A stretch of DNA of 64,000 nucleotides. Source: Calothrix sp. NIES-2098. Its GTDB lineage: Bacteria; Cyanobacteriota; Cyanobacteriia; Cyanobacteriales; Nostocaceae. The translations under genes were made by a program, and so were the position numbers. The notes beneath the pieces were generated by a model that was given only the letters and a program-made list of their open reading frames with translations, ran no database searches and was not told where the DNA came from. Positions 9,576 to 17,255 of the stretch are shown here, in pieces; within the stretch, counting starts at the first letter, position 1; every line of letters begins with the position of its first letter. The DNA lies in the NCBI GenBank assembly GCA_002368175.1, contig AP018172.1, positions 4,336,001-4,400,000 on the forward strand. The letters are read 5' to 3'.

Positions 9576-9746
9576 CTACTTGCTGTGTTCTTTAGTATCT
9601 TCAGATATAGGTAAACTTCTAATCAGTTCCCGAATGACATCGGTTGCTGGTCTACCAGTTTGCTGACAATATTGTTCCAGTTTTTCAGCTTCTTGTGCTG
9701 CAAGATTAACTGTTATACGTTTGACGGCCCACTTTTTATTTGTCAT
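9576..9746 (-). CDS. Small ribbon-helix-helix (CopG-like) DNA-binding protein
   Basis: 56 residues. Read on the minus strand, it begins MTNKKWAVKRITVNL, a basic arm and beta strand. It continues with AAQEAEKLEQYCQQTGRPATDVIRELIRSL, two helices in the spacing of the ribbon-helix-helix fold, and ends in a polar tail. RHH proteins bind DNA as dimers and often act as autoregulators or antitoxins. An in-frame ATG two codons upstream (9750-9752) is an alternative start. It lies about 250 bases upstream of zds on the same strand with no toxin-like partner, so its role is open. Confidence 0.7.
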   Translation of the reverse strand: MTNKKWAVKRITVNLAAQEAEKLEQYCQQTGRPATDVIRELIRSLPISEDTKEHSK

Positions 9747-9752
9747 TATCAT

Positions 9753-11517
9753 GCTAGTTGCTATATATTAACATCATCAAAGACATCTAAGCTAAAGAAT
9801 AAAAAGATAATATTCCTAGAATTAGTGTCAGTAAACAAGCAATGCCATTAATATTAAAAATGCGAGTTTTCTCAAATCTTGTTCATTTTCCAATAAAATA
9901 TAAAAGGTTTGATTCATTTGTTACTGTTGTGACAGCGAAAATAGCGCACACTTGCCGTAAAAGTAATTTACATTGGCAAAAGTATCGTGGCTAAAGGCTA
10001 GCAGTTAAATTGTGGAAATCAATGGGTATCTAGGCTGTTAACTAAATAAAGATTACCCAAATTTTTCTTCATCAAAAGCATTTTTTTTCTCTCTAGACTC
10101 AGTCGCTACAAAACTCTGGAGAGAACATAATACCATAACATCTCACAATCAAGTGTGGGAACATCATTATTGTTAAATCCTGACTTGTAAAGATGTTTTA
10201 GTAGTATGTGTAGTTTGCGATCGCTCATGGTAAAGTTCGCACTAACTAGCTATGTTTCCAGAGTAGGAAGAGTTTTCGCACTTCTTCATGTTGCCTTCAT
10301 CAAACTTCATACTCGTAAATTTCAATTTTTCTGAAACTCAGGCTTTGGTAATTTTTGTTTTTACATCCTCTAATAGATTTGTTACTTGTATTTAGTAGAC
10401 TTTCACTACATTCTGATTACATAGATTGCTTTTAACGATCGAAATTTGGATAGGAAAATCAACACATGAATATGTTATTCACATCTGCATAACTCATCTA
10501 TAGTTACCAGCAATTTTTTAAAGTGTTCACCTGCTGATATAGCTCAGTGAGTTTCTTAATTAAATGAATATTTCCAATCATTAATTTTAGGTTTCCGATT
10601 GGTCATTTCTCAAGTGCTAGTGTCCTAGAGATGTGGTAGATTCAACTTAGAGATCGAGCCAGAGCTATTCATGGGATCAAAATTTAATTCCCAAAGTTCC
10701 TCTAGCTATCAAAGTAGTTTTGACCTGTTCTAAGAACTGCTTGCTATGCAAACATGATGCAAATAACCATCACTGTATAAAAAATATTGTACACCTCAAT
10801 ATTTTTTAAGTGCATTTATTATTGCTATTCTAGCTAAAATTTAAATAATCTTTATTCAAATGCTAATTAACAGTATTTATCTGACTTTATAAAAGAATTA
10901 TAAAGTAATATTTAATCGGCTAAATTTTTGATGAATAAGATTGATAAGTAACAAAATCATGAATTAGAAAAAAGGCAGTTATAGAAACAAGTTGGCTAAT
11001 TTAAACTATCCCAAGCCAACTCAAATATTTTATTTATTGTGTTATTTTATACAATCGCGCTGCTTCCGAAAGTCGCCATAAAAGGATCGGAATATAGTTA
11101 CTTCATAAAGTTTTGAGTAAGTAACTATTAGCGATAATCAGAAGATTTTTCCTCTAGAGCAGCAATAAAGTTTAGGGTTGTCAACTACCTCAGGCCCAAC
11201 ATTGAAACGCTTCCCGCCAGGTAGACAGATGCACTCAAAAATATCTCTACTTCAATCTAAACCAGGAACATAGTGCTATTCGTCTGATAACCATTGAAGA
11301 TTGCCAGCCTCAACAATAATCTATGACAGTTGCGTAAGTTCTGTATGATTGAATCTAGCTAAGTATGTGCAGTGCTATCTAAGCTCACAATTCCGACTAA
11401 ATTGCGTACTCCAAAGCACTGAAGGGGTAAGCAAAAATTTAGCCATTGCTGAATGCAAGGCTATGCAATATTCTCCAATTGTTAATCAACAAGCATTGAT
11501 CCCCGTTTGAGGCAGTA
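9753..11517. other. Long gene-poor AT-rich spacer
   Basis: Nearly 1.8 kb without a protein-like ORF on either strand. It holds scattered inverted repeats: GTTGGCT / AGCCAAC around 10990-11022, and a perfect 10-base pair ATAGTTACTT / AAGTAACTAT at 11094-11128. I find no tRNA, transposase remnant or clear promoter. The stretch from about 11160 to 11510 is less AT-rich and could hold a decayed gene or a small RNA, but nothing decides it. Confidence 0.4.
11094..11128. repeat. Perfect 10-base inverted repeat in gene-poor spacer
   Basis: ATAGTTACTT and AAGTAACTAT are separated by 15 bases. There is no adjacent gene start within 300 bases and no T tract, so it is neither a clear operator nor a clear terminator. 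Confidence 0.4.
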
Positions 11518-13155
11518 CTATTCAAATTGAAGTTGCGGTACAAGTTGCAGAGTACCGATGCCTAAATCTTTGGGAGAAAGCGATCGCGCTTCAAATAGAG
11601 CCATCATATCTCGTAATTGCGGGTTGCCACGAGCCGATCCTGTGAGTCCTTTAGCAATGATTAGACCACAGTAGCCCTTGGTATTTTTACACCGCTGATT
11701 CCATTTTTTTCGAGCTTCTACATGAATGGGGTCGTCATCTAAAAATTCGCCAAAGAGAAACAATTCATCATTTTGAGTTTGCAATAAACCCAAGTCATAG
11801 TTATTGCCATCAAAGGGATCTGCTCCCGGATTAAAGCAAATTGCTTTCAATCCGCCAGCGGCTTCTAAATGTTCAATTACCGTCTTACCCCTAGGACGGG
11901 AAGTTTGAATTAAAATTACAGGCAACCCATCACCGACTTGTTGAATTTCACCTACAGGATGATAGGTAACACCTTGACGTAAATACTCCAGCATCTCCCA
12001 AGAGACTACTCCCAAACTGAGGAAAGAGTCTTCTGGAATTAAATCATCTCTCAACGAACGGAAGACTGAGGAAGATTCTCCCAGATCGCCATCCTCAATA
12101 TCTAAGCCTGCCATTTCCTCTAATTCCGCTGCCAATTCCGGCATAGTAGAAACAGTCACAGATACGGTTTTAGTTGCTTCATTGCACTGAGGAAGCGTAA
12201 TCCGATAGCGATGGTTGAGGCTAGGGAATGAGTCTCCATAGAGTTGGCGACGGTGATCGCGGATGAAGCGGTTCAAGCTCTCTAAAGCTACAAAAACCAC
12301 CAGTGCTTCTTCGTCATACAAAACAGATCGCAGGCCTTCTAAAGGATGGATATTACCAAAAGTAGGGTCAATTTCTGATAACGGCAGATCTGCTAAATCA
12401 CCCTCATCCTCAAATTCATCTGTTTCTTCACTACGCTCAAAAGTCAGAAACAGACAATCTTGTTTGAGGAATGCTTCTTCTAAACGTCCTTGGGAATCCT
12501 CATCTCTTAATACGGCGGCGCGAAATTGTTTTAAGGAATCTTCGGAACGATACAACAAAATTCCATATTCCATCCCCAGCATTCCCATGACTGAGGCGTA
12601 GAGTTTACCCACATCCCACTTATTAATCTCTATAGACAAAATTTGTTGTTCTTCCAAAAACTCCCAAGGGGATGCTTCCCAAATTGCGAATGCCTTTTCT
12701 TGTAACGCTTGGGCGAACTGGGGTGGTAAATCGGGAATTTGGCTATCGAGGATTTCGCCAAAAGAGCGAAACAGTTCATTAATCAAAGGCAGTTCTGGCG
12801 CGTAGTCAATGGCAATATCTAAATCTTGCAGTACTCCACGCAAATAAAATTGAATCTCGCGATCGCGGACGACAATTCTTTGCGGACGAGCAGGTTTAGC
12901 CGGACTATGAGGATGCTCCATTGCTCGCATGAGAGTGCGAACCACTGCTTCCGGGCCAGTGTCCGGCGCTACTACATCCATACCTCTGACAATACCTTGA
13001 GAGCCATCCACCCACAATATGCAATCACCCTTACCTTCTGCGTCTCTTGGCTGAGTTTGTGATGATGACAACGGACGGCGATCGCCCTCCCATACAGAAG
13101 GAATTTGGGATAATTTCTTCAACCGACGACTGGTAGAGCGATTAAAACTTGTCAT
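11518..13155 (-). CDS. Large conserved cyanobacterial protein of unknown function (DUF6930-like)
   Basis: 545 residues, acidic, without signal peptide or membrane helix. Near residue 90 the segment PARPQRIVVRDREIQFYLRGVLQDL resembles the DUF6930 domain that recurs in cyanobacterial proteins. That name is from memory and is uncertain. The middle, about residues 235-270, is strongly acidic (SEETDEFEDEGDLADLPLSE). I cannot assign a function. The gene is divergent from the A-type Fe-S carrier gene, with a 300-base spacer between them. Its high-quality codon pattern and length make it certainly a real gene. Confidence 0.8.
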   Translation of the reverse strand: MTSFNRSTSRRLKKLSQIPSVWEGDRRPLSSSQTQPRDAEGKGDCILWVDGSQGIVRGMDVVAPDTGPEAVVRTLMRAMEHPHSPAKPARPQRIVVRDREIQFYLRGVLQDLDIAIDYAPELPLINELFRSFGEILDSQIPDLPPQFAQALQEKAFAIWEASPWEFLEEQQILSIEINKWDVGKLYASVMGMLGMEYGILLYRSEDSLKQFRAAVLRDEDSQGRLEEAFLKQDCLFLTFERSEETDEFEDEGDLADLPLSEIDPTFGNIHPLEGLRSVLYDEEALVVFVALESLNRFIRDHRRQLYGDSFPSLNHRYRITLPQCNEATKTVSVTVSTMPELAAELEEMAGLDIEDGDLGESSSVFRSLRDDLIPEDSFLSLGVVSWEMLEYLRQGVTYHPVGEIQQVGDGLPVILIQTSRPRGKTVIEHLEAAGGLKAICFNPGADPFDGNNYDLGLLQTQNDELFLFGEFLDDDPIHVEARKKWNQRCKNTKGYCGLIIAKGLTGSARGNPQLRDMMALFEARSLSPKDLGIGTLQLVPQLQFE

Positions 13156-13458
13156 AGAGTAAGTTAATAAAAGAAGCAGTTCTTCGTCAATTTTTGGGAA
13201 TGGTTAGCCGCGGATAAAATTTTCCTAGCTATACCTGAAGATTGGTTGCGATTCAGGCTGCCACAAGGCTGAATCTCCAAAAATAGCGAATCTCAAAACG
13301 CACCGAATCTCTCAATTCTAGAATAAAAATATTTAGCCGCTTTTGACGGAGTCTTTACAATTTGGCAACCAGGGACATCAATCTCGCTAGAATAGATACA
13401 AAAACACCAATTACAAGCCTAGGGTACTGGTTAAACCAATTAAGGAGTTGAACAGCAG
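13156..13458. other. Divergent promoter region
   Basis: About 300 bases between the leftward unknown gene and the rightward Fe-S carrier gene. A ribosome-binding AAGGAG sits at a normal distance before the ATG at 13459. The short palindrome TTGGTTTAACCAAT-like (ggttaaaccaatt, 13430-13442) just upstream could be an operator. I see no gene. Confidence 0.4.
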
Positions 13459-13815
13459 ATGACACAAGCAATTCAGCCACAACAACGCGGAATTCAGTTA
13501 AGCGAAACCGCATTACGCCAGGTAAAATCGCTACGGGACAAGCAAGGTCAAGATTTATGCTTGCGGGTAGGTGTCAGACAAGGTGGCTGCTCTGGCATGT
13601 CTTACATGATGGATTTTGAAGACTCTAGCAAGATCGGCCCTCAGGATGAAGTTTTTGACTATGATGGCTTCAAAATCGTTTGCGATCGCAAAAGCTTATT
13701 ATACCTCTATGGCTTAATGCTTGATTATAGCGATGCCATGATTGGCGGCGGTTTTCAATTTACTAATCCCAACGCCAGCCAAACCTGTGGTTGTGGTAAG
13801 TCATTTGGTGTATAG
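13459..13815 (+). CDS. A-type iron-sulfur carrier (HesB/IscA/SufA family)
   Basis: 118 residues, the family's normal size. The three cluster-binding cysteines are present: one in GGCSGMSY near residue 44 and two in QTCGCGKSF at the C-terminus. The signature FTNPNASQTCGCG is the HesB/YadR/YfhF motif. Such proteins carry Fe-S clusters to apoproteins during assembly by the Suc or Isc machinery. No other suf or isc gene is in the window, and the sequence alone does not tell whether this is the SufA or the IscA copy. A repeat-filled spacer separates it from the TPR gene downstream. Confidence 0.93.
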   Translation: MTQAIQPQQRGIQLSETALRQVKSLRDKQGQDLCLRVGVRQGGCSGMSYMMDFEDSSKIGPQDEVFDYDGFKIVCDRKSLLYLYGLMLDYSDAMIGGGFQFTNPNASQTCGCGKSFGV

Positions 13816-13900
13816 TCAAAAGTCAAAAGTCCAGAGTCAAAAGTCCAATTATTGAGCCTTGACTACTGATCCTTTACTATTGACCCTTGACAATTGACCA
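13816..13900. repeat. Heptamer-type short direct repeats (AGTCAAA / TTGAC units)
   Basis: The whole spacer consists of imperfect copies of short units: AGTCAAAAGTC three times on the left, then TTGAC/TTGACC/TGACC variants up to the start codon of the next gene. Similar units recur in this window at 29500-29535, 32960-33005 and 63660-63735. This matches the short tandemly repeated sequences known from heterocystous cyanobacteria. Confidence 0.75.
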
Positions 13901-14323
13901 ATGACTAATACGGTTGAATCCCTGTTTGATACAGGTTTAGAACGCTATAAAGCTGGTGAAAGTGCAGCTTCTTTAATTCCTGTGTTTAAAGAAGTATGCG
14001 ATCGCGCTCCTAGAAGCAGTTCTGCTTGGACTTGTTTGGCTTGGTTGTATCTACTGGAGAACAAAGGCAACTTAGCTTATAAAGCCGCACTCAAAGCAGT
14101 CAAGCTCAATCCTCAAGACCCACAAGCCAGAATTAATCTGGCTGTGGCGATGTTGGAAACCGGACAAAAAGGTTTGCGGGAACACGTTGATTTCGCCCAA
14201 CAGTTAATTTTTGTAAATCAAGAATGGGAGGACGAAGTCAAAAACAGCATTGAAGACGGTTTAACTAGAAAACCAGATTGGCAGAGTTTGGCAAAAGTCA
14301 AAGGCTGGCTGTTTGACGCTTAA
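13901..14323 (+). CDS. Small tetratricopeptide-repeat protein
   Basis: 140 residues. Residues about 35-70 (SSAWTCLAWLYLLENKGNLAYKAALKAVKLNPQDPQARINLAVAMLETG) form at least one complete TPR and part of another, a helical scaffold for protein contacts. There is no signal peptide or membrane helix. The ATG lies at the end of a short-repeat block (TTGACCAATGAC) and no Shine-Dalgarno sequence precedes it, so the start is less certain than usual. It follows the A-type Fe-S carrier gene on the same strand. A link to Fe-S assembly is only a suggestion from position. Confidence 0.8.
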   Translation: MTNTVESLFDTGLERYKAGESAASLIPVFKEVCDRAPRSSSAWTCLAWLYLLENKGNLAYKAALKAVKLNPQDPQARINLAVAMLETGQKGLREHVDFAQQLIFVNQEWEDEVKNSIEDGLTRKPDWQSLAKVKGWLFDA

Positions 14324-14424
14324 ATGGTAATTTTGTTAGTTGTCAATAGCTCAAAAAACTGACAACTAACTGTTCCCATCATTAGCAATTTGCAGTTTGA
14401 GAGAATTTGACAACACGACAGTTA

Positions 14425-14667
14425 ATGAAAGATAAATTTTTAAGCTGGCTCAACTTTATTTTAGTTGCAGATGTATTTTTGGTTTTCTTTGGCTTTGGGT
14501 GGTTTGCGATCGCAGTCATTGGTGATGCCTCAGGTATAAATTTAGGGCTAGATTTATGGCATCAACTGTGGCAACCTGTGTTTAATCCAGCCATTGGTAT
14601 TCTCATGGGAGGCGCGCTTCTTAGCGGTCTGATCAATTGGATTTCTCGCAAATTTCAAGCTGATTAG
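14425..14667 (+). CDS. Small two-helix membrane protein, unknown function
   Basis: About 80 residues from the ATG at 14425; a TTG six codons upstream would give 86. Two hydrophobic stretches, LSWLNFILVADVFLVFFGFGWFAIAVIG and FNPAIGILMGGALLSGLINWI, predict two membrane-spanning helices joined by a short loop. I recognise no family, though the pattern is that of a conserved cyanobacterial small membrane protein. It is convergent with the TIGR01777 gene, 21 bases away, and may be co-transcribed with the TPR gene. Confidence 0.7.
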   Translation: MKDKFLSWLNFILVADVFLVFFGFGWFAIAVIGDASGINLGLDLWHQLWQPVFNPAIGILMGGALLSGLINWISRKFQAD

Positions 14668-14688
14668 TCAATGAATTTAACACTTAAT

Positions 14689-15609
14689 TTATTCCAAAAT
14701 TTGTGTTAAAGCAGCTTGCAAATTAGAATATTGGTACTCAAAGCCTACTTCCACAGTGCGCTTAGGAAGAACTTGTTGCCCTTCTAACACCACTTTTGCC
14801 CCGTCTCCCAAAAGTGCTTCTAACGCAAAACCTGGGACTGGCAACCAGGAGGGACGATGCATCACTTCCCCCATAGTTTGGCTTAAATCTGCCATGCGCA
14901 CGGGGTTAGGAGCAGTAGCATTATAGACGCCTGCCATTGCTGGATTATTTAAGGCTTGCAGAATGAGGTTAACCAAGTCGTCTAGGTGAATCCAGGAAAA
15001 CCACTGCCGACCGCTGCCAATTGGGCCACCGGCAAAGAGTTTGAAGGGAGTAATCATTTTACCTAACGCACCACCCATTCCCAAGACAATTCCCAAACGC
15101 AGAATTACTAATCGCACACCAGCATCTTTAACTTTGTTCGCTTCTGCTTCCCAAGCTTGACAAACTTCGGCAAGAAAATCATTTCCAGACTGGCTGGTCT
15201 CATCGAAGGTAGCAGTTTCACTAGTGCCATAGTAGCCAATAGCTGAAGCGTTTACTAACACCTTTGGTTTCGGGTTAGCGCGGACTATTGCTTCTACAAT
15301 TTTTTGTGTACCTAGCTTGCGGCTATTAAGAATTTTTTGTTTGTGTTCTGCCGTCCAGCGTTCCTCAGCGATGGGTTCACCTGCTAAATTAACAACAGCA
15401 TCACAACCTGCAATGGCATCTTGCCAGGAACCTGATGCAGTCGGTTGATAGGTAACAATTTCCACATTGGGAAAAGCCTGAGCAGGAAAAGCTTTTTGGG
15501 CAAAGGCTGTGTTACGTGTTAACACCAAGATGCTATTACCTTCCTGGTGGAGTCGTTCAACTAGACGGCTACCTACAAATCCTGTTGCTCCAGCAATTGC
15601 TACTTTCAT
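14689..15609 (-). CDS. TIGR01777-family NAD(P)-dependent epimerase/reductase
   Basis: 306 residues from the ATG preceded by GAGGAG five bases upstream; a longer reading adds six residues without a good site. MKVAIAGATGFVGSRLVERL is the NAD(P)-binding GxxGxxG motif of extended short-chain dehydrogenases. ASAIGYYG contains the catalytic Tyr region, and QWFSWIHLDDL and GVYNATAPNPV are typical of the TIGR01777 (YfcH/SDR39U1) branch. The C-terminal DUF1731 segment, with GDGAKVVLEGQQVLPKR, is complete. Substrate is unknown in the whole family. Confidence 0.9.
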   Translation of the reverse strand: MKVAIAGATGFVGSRLVERLHQEGNSILVLTRNTAFAQKAFPAQAFPNVEIVTYQPTASGSWQDAIAGCDAVVNLAGEPIAEERWTAEHKQKILNSRKLGTQKIVEAIVRANPKPKVLVNASAIGYYGTSETATFDETSQSGNDFLAEVCQAWEAEANKVKDAGVRLVILRLGIVLGMGGALGKMITPFKLFAGGPIGSGRQWFSWIHLDDLVNLILQALNNPAMAGVYNATAPNPVRMADLSQTMGEVMHRPSWLPVPGFALEALLGDGAKVVLEGQQVLPKRTVEVGFEYQYSNLQAALTQILE

Positions 15610-15801
15610 GATGCACTCCTCGCCCAAAGTTTTATTTTAAAGTTTTTTATCAAATTTTCTGCTTGCACTCCCTACCTTTTTGGGTGAAAGAAATTTGATT
15701 CTACATTTTGCACAGATTTCTTTAATGAATTTATAAAGACTTGCAGTTTACATACTTCGGTATTATAGGATGGACGGAGTGTTGCAAGGCGTGGGGCTAT
15801 T

Positions 15802-16149
15802 ATGGCTCGCTATACCTGTTCATTTATTGTTTCTGTTCCTATTGAGCATCTCCAGCCATTGCTTGTAGATCTGCTACAAGACTGTGATTTAGATGTTCAA
15901 TACTACACGGGCGATTACATTATGGCTCGTGAGATTCCTGGTACTGTTCCTTTTTCCAAGCTGGTTAAGGTGGAAGTACTGATTGATAAATCAACAGCTA
16001 CGGAAACAGAAACCCGGTTGAGTATTGTGGTTAAAAATGAGGAACTACCCCTCCAACTTGATAATCACTGCCGACAAGTATTTGAATTTGTGAAGCAGGC
16101 GATTGAACACAGTCGCCATTGGCATCTAATTGAAAGTCTAGCAGGGTGA
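15802..16149 (+). CDS. Conserved cyanobacterial protein of unknown function, 115 residues
   Basis: The protein has an alternating strand-helix pattern (RYTCSFIVSVPIEHLQPLLVDLLQDC, LVKVEVLIDKSTATETETRLSIVVKNEELPLQ) that suggests a small alpha/beta or START-like fold. No catalytic motif, signal peptide or membrane helix is visible. It is single, with a good start (MARYTCSF) and protein-like composition. I do not recognise a named family. Confidence 0.75.
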   Translation: MARYTCSFIVSVPIEHLQPLLVDLLQDCDLDVQYYTGDYIMAREIPGTVPFSKLVKVEVLIDKSTATETETRLSIVVKNEELPLQLDNHCRQVFEFVKQAIEHSRHWHLIESLAG

Positions 16150-16535
16150 TTTTTGCTACTTTTATCTGGGCGTTGTCGCCGCTAGCTGAATGGCAAAGCG
16201 AACTCAAGTCTTGACTGCACAGCTTTGCCAGTAAGCTCAAAATATACTGATTAACTTTTTTTGACAAGAAATCACGACAAGATCGCGTCTTGAGGAAGAT
16301 TGTGATGGCGTGATGTTTGAAGACAAACTGCTAGCCTACCGCTGCAATTTAAGATTGAAGGCGTGACTTTTCTTGAGCAAGTGCCTTTCACTTCATCATG
16401 TTAGATATTTTTCAGATCGCCACAAGCTATCACAAAAGGTGTATAGAAACTAAGTGGTTTCCCGCAAAGTAGGACACAACAAAGGATTTGTACGTCAGTG
16501 TTGGGTATTTTCTATTTAAAAGTCTCTGATTAATT
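16150..16535. other. Gene-free spacer
   Basis: About 390 bases between convergent genes. I see no protein-like ORF, RNA gene or strong terminator. It has patches of GC-rich sequence but no clear repeat. Confidence 0.35.
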
Positions 16536-17039
16536 CTAGAGTTCTTCTATATCCTCAGTCATGCCAGGGTTGATTAATGTAATATCATACTCGCTAGCAT
16601 CTGTATTGCCCGATCGCTGGGTGTTGCGTAGCAAATAATAGATAGCACGTACCTGAGGCCCAAAAATAATTTCGTCTTCATTTCTCAGATCGTGAGATGG
16701 CATCTTGCGTCCATTAATCATCAGACCGTTAGAACTGAGTTTGCCTTTAGCATCACCATCGACAATCCGATAATAATAGCTGTGGCTATTCTGTTCTCGT
16801 GGTAATCTCACCAATGTGGCATGGCGGCGGGAGACAAACTGCGACACCAAACGGATGTTGCACTCGCGATCTCTACCGATGGAGTAGACGGGGTTTTCCA
16901 GGGTAAATTCCTTACGACCTTGATCGTCTTCAATAATCAGAAGATGGCTTTCATTAGTCTCTGCTGTCATTGATGCATCGCTGCTAACATCGGTTGAACT
17001 GTGAGTTATCAAGCTGTGTTTAATATAGTTTCCTGCCAT
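16536..17039 (-). CDS. FHA-domain protein
   Basis: 167 residues. The forkhead-associated domain spans about residues 40-135. It shows the usual phosphothreonine-binding residues in YSIGRDRECNIRL, then SRRHATL, then SSNGLMINGRKMPSHDLRNEDEI. The N-terminal 25 residues are polar and an internal ATG (MTAETNES) could be the true start. FHA domains read phosphothreonine marks set by Ser/Thr kinases. No kinase gene is adjacent. The next gene upstream on the same strand is the copper-type ATPase, separated by a terminator-like hairpin. Confidence 0.85.
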   Translation of the reverse strand: MAGNYIKHSLITHSSTDVSSDASMTAETNESHLLIIEDDQGRKEFTLENPVYSIGRDRECNIRLVSQFVSRRHATLVRLPREQNSHSYYYRIVDGDAKGKLSSNGLMINGRKMPSHDLRNEDEIIFGPQVRAIYYLLRNTQRSGNTDASEYDITLINPGMTEDIEEL

Positions 17040-17096
17040 TCTTACGCACTACAGTCTGTGGTACTGCTTTAATAAGCATAAATTGCATATTGACCC

Positions 17097-17129
17097 AAAA
17101 GAGTAGAGTATGACTTTTCTACTCTTTTT
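17097..17129 (-). terminator. Hairpin with T tract, probable terminator of the copper ATPase gene
   Basis: AAAAGAGTAGA and TCTACTCTTTT form an 11-pair stem with a 10-base loop. Read on the minus strand, the stem ends in TTTT. It lies between the minus-strand P-ATPase stop and the start of the minus-strand FHA gene, so it should separate the two transcripts. Confidence 0.65.
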
Positions 17130-17255
17130 AGTTTAACTTTTGAAATATTCTTAAGAGGCTTTATGTAGATGCTTAACTCCTGACTATGATTTTAGTGTGC
17201 CCAAAAAGGATAGGAGCGAGATTGAGTTGCGAAACTTAATCTCCAAAAGAAAAGT

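Noticed and set aside
10600..10740. Possible insertion-sequence remnant (CTAGTGTCCTAGAGATG)
   Set aside because: No transposase fragment and no matching inverted end could be found nearby.
13816..13900. Short repeats as a CRISPR array
   Set aside because: The units are only 7-11 bases, imperfect, and have no spacer of regular length; no cas genes are present.
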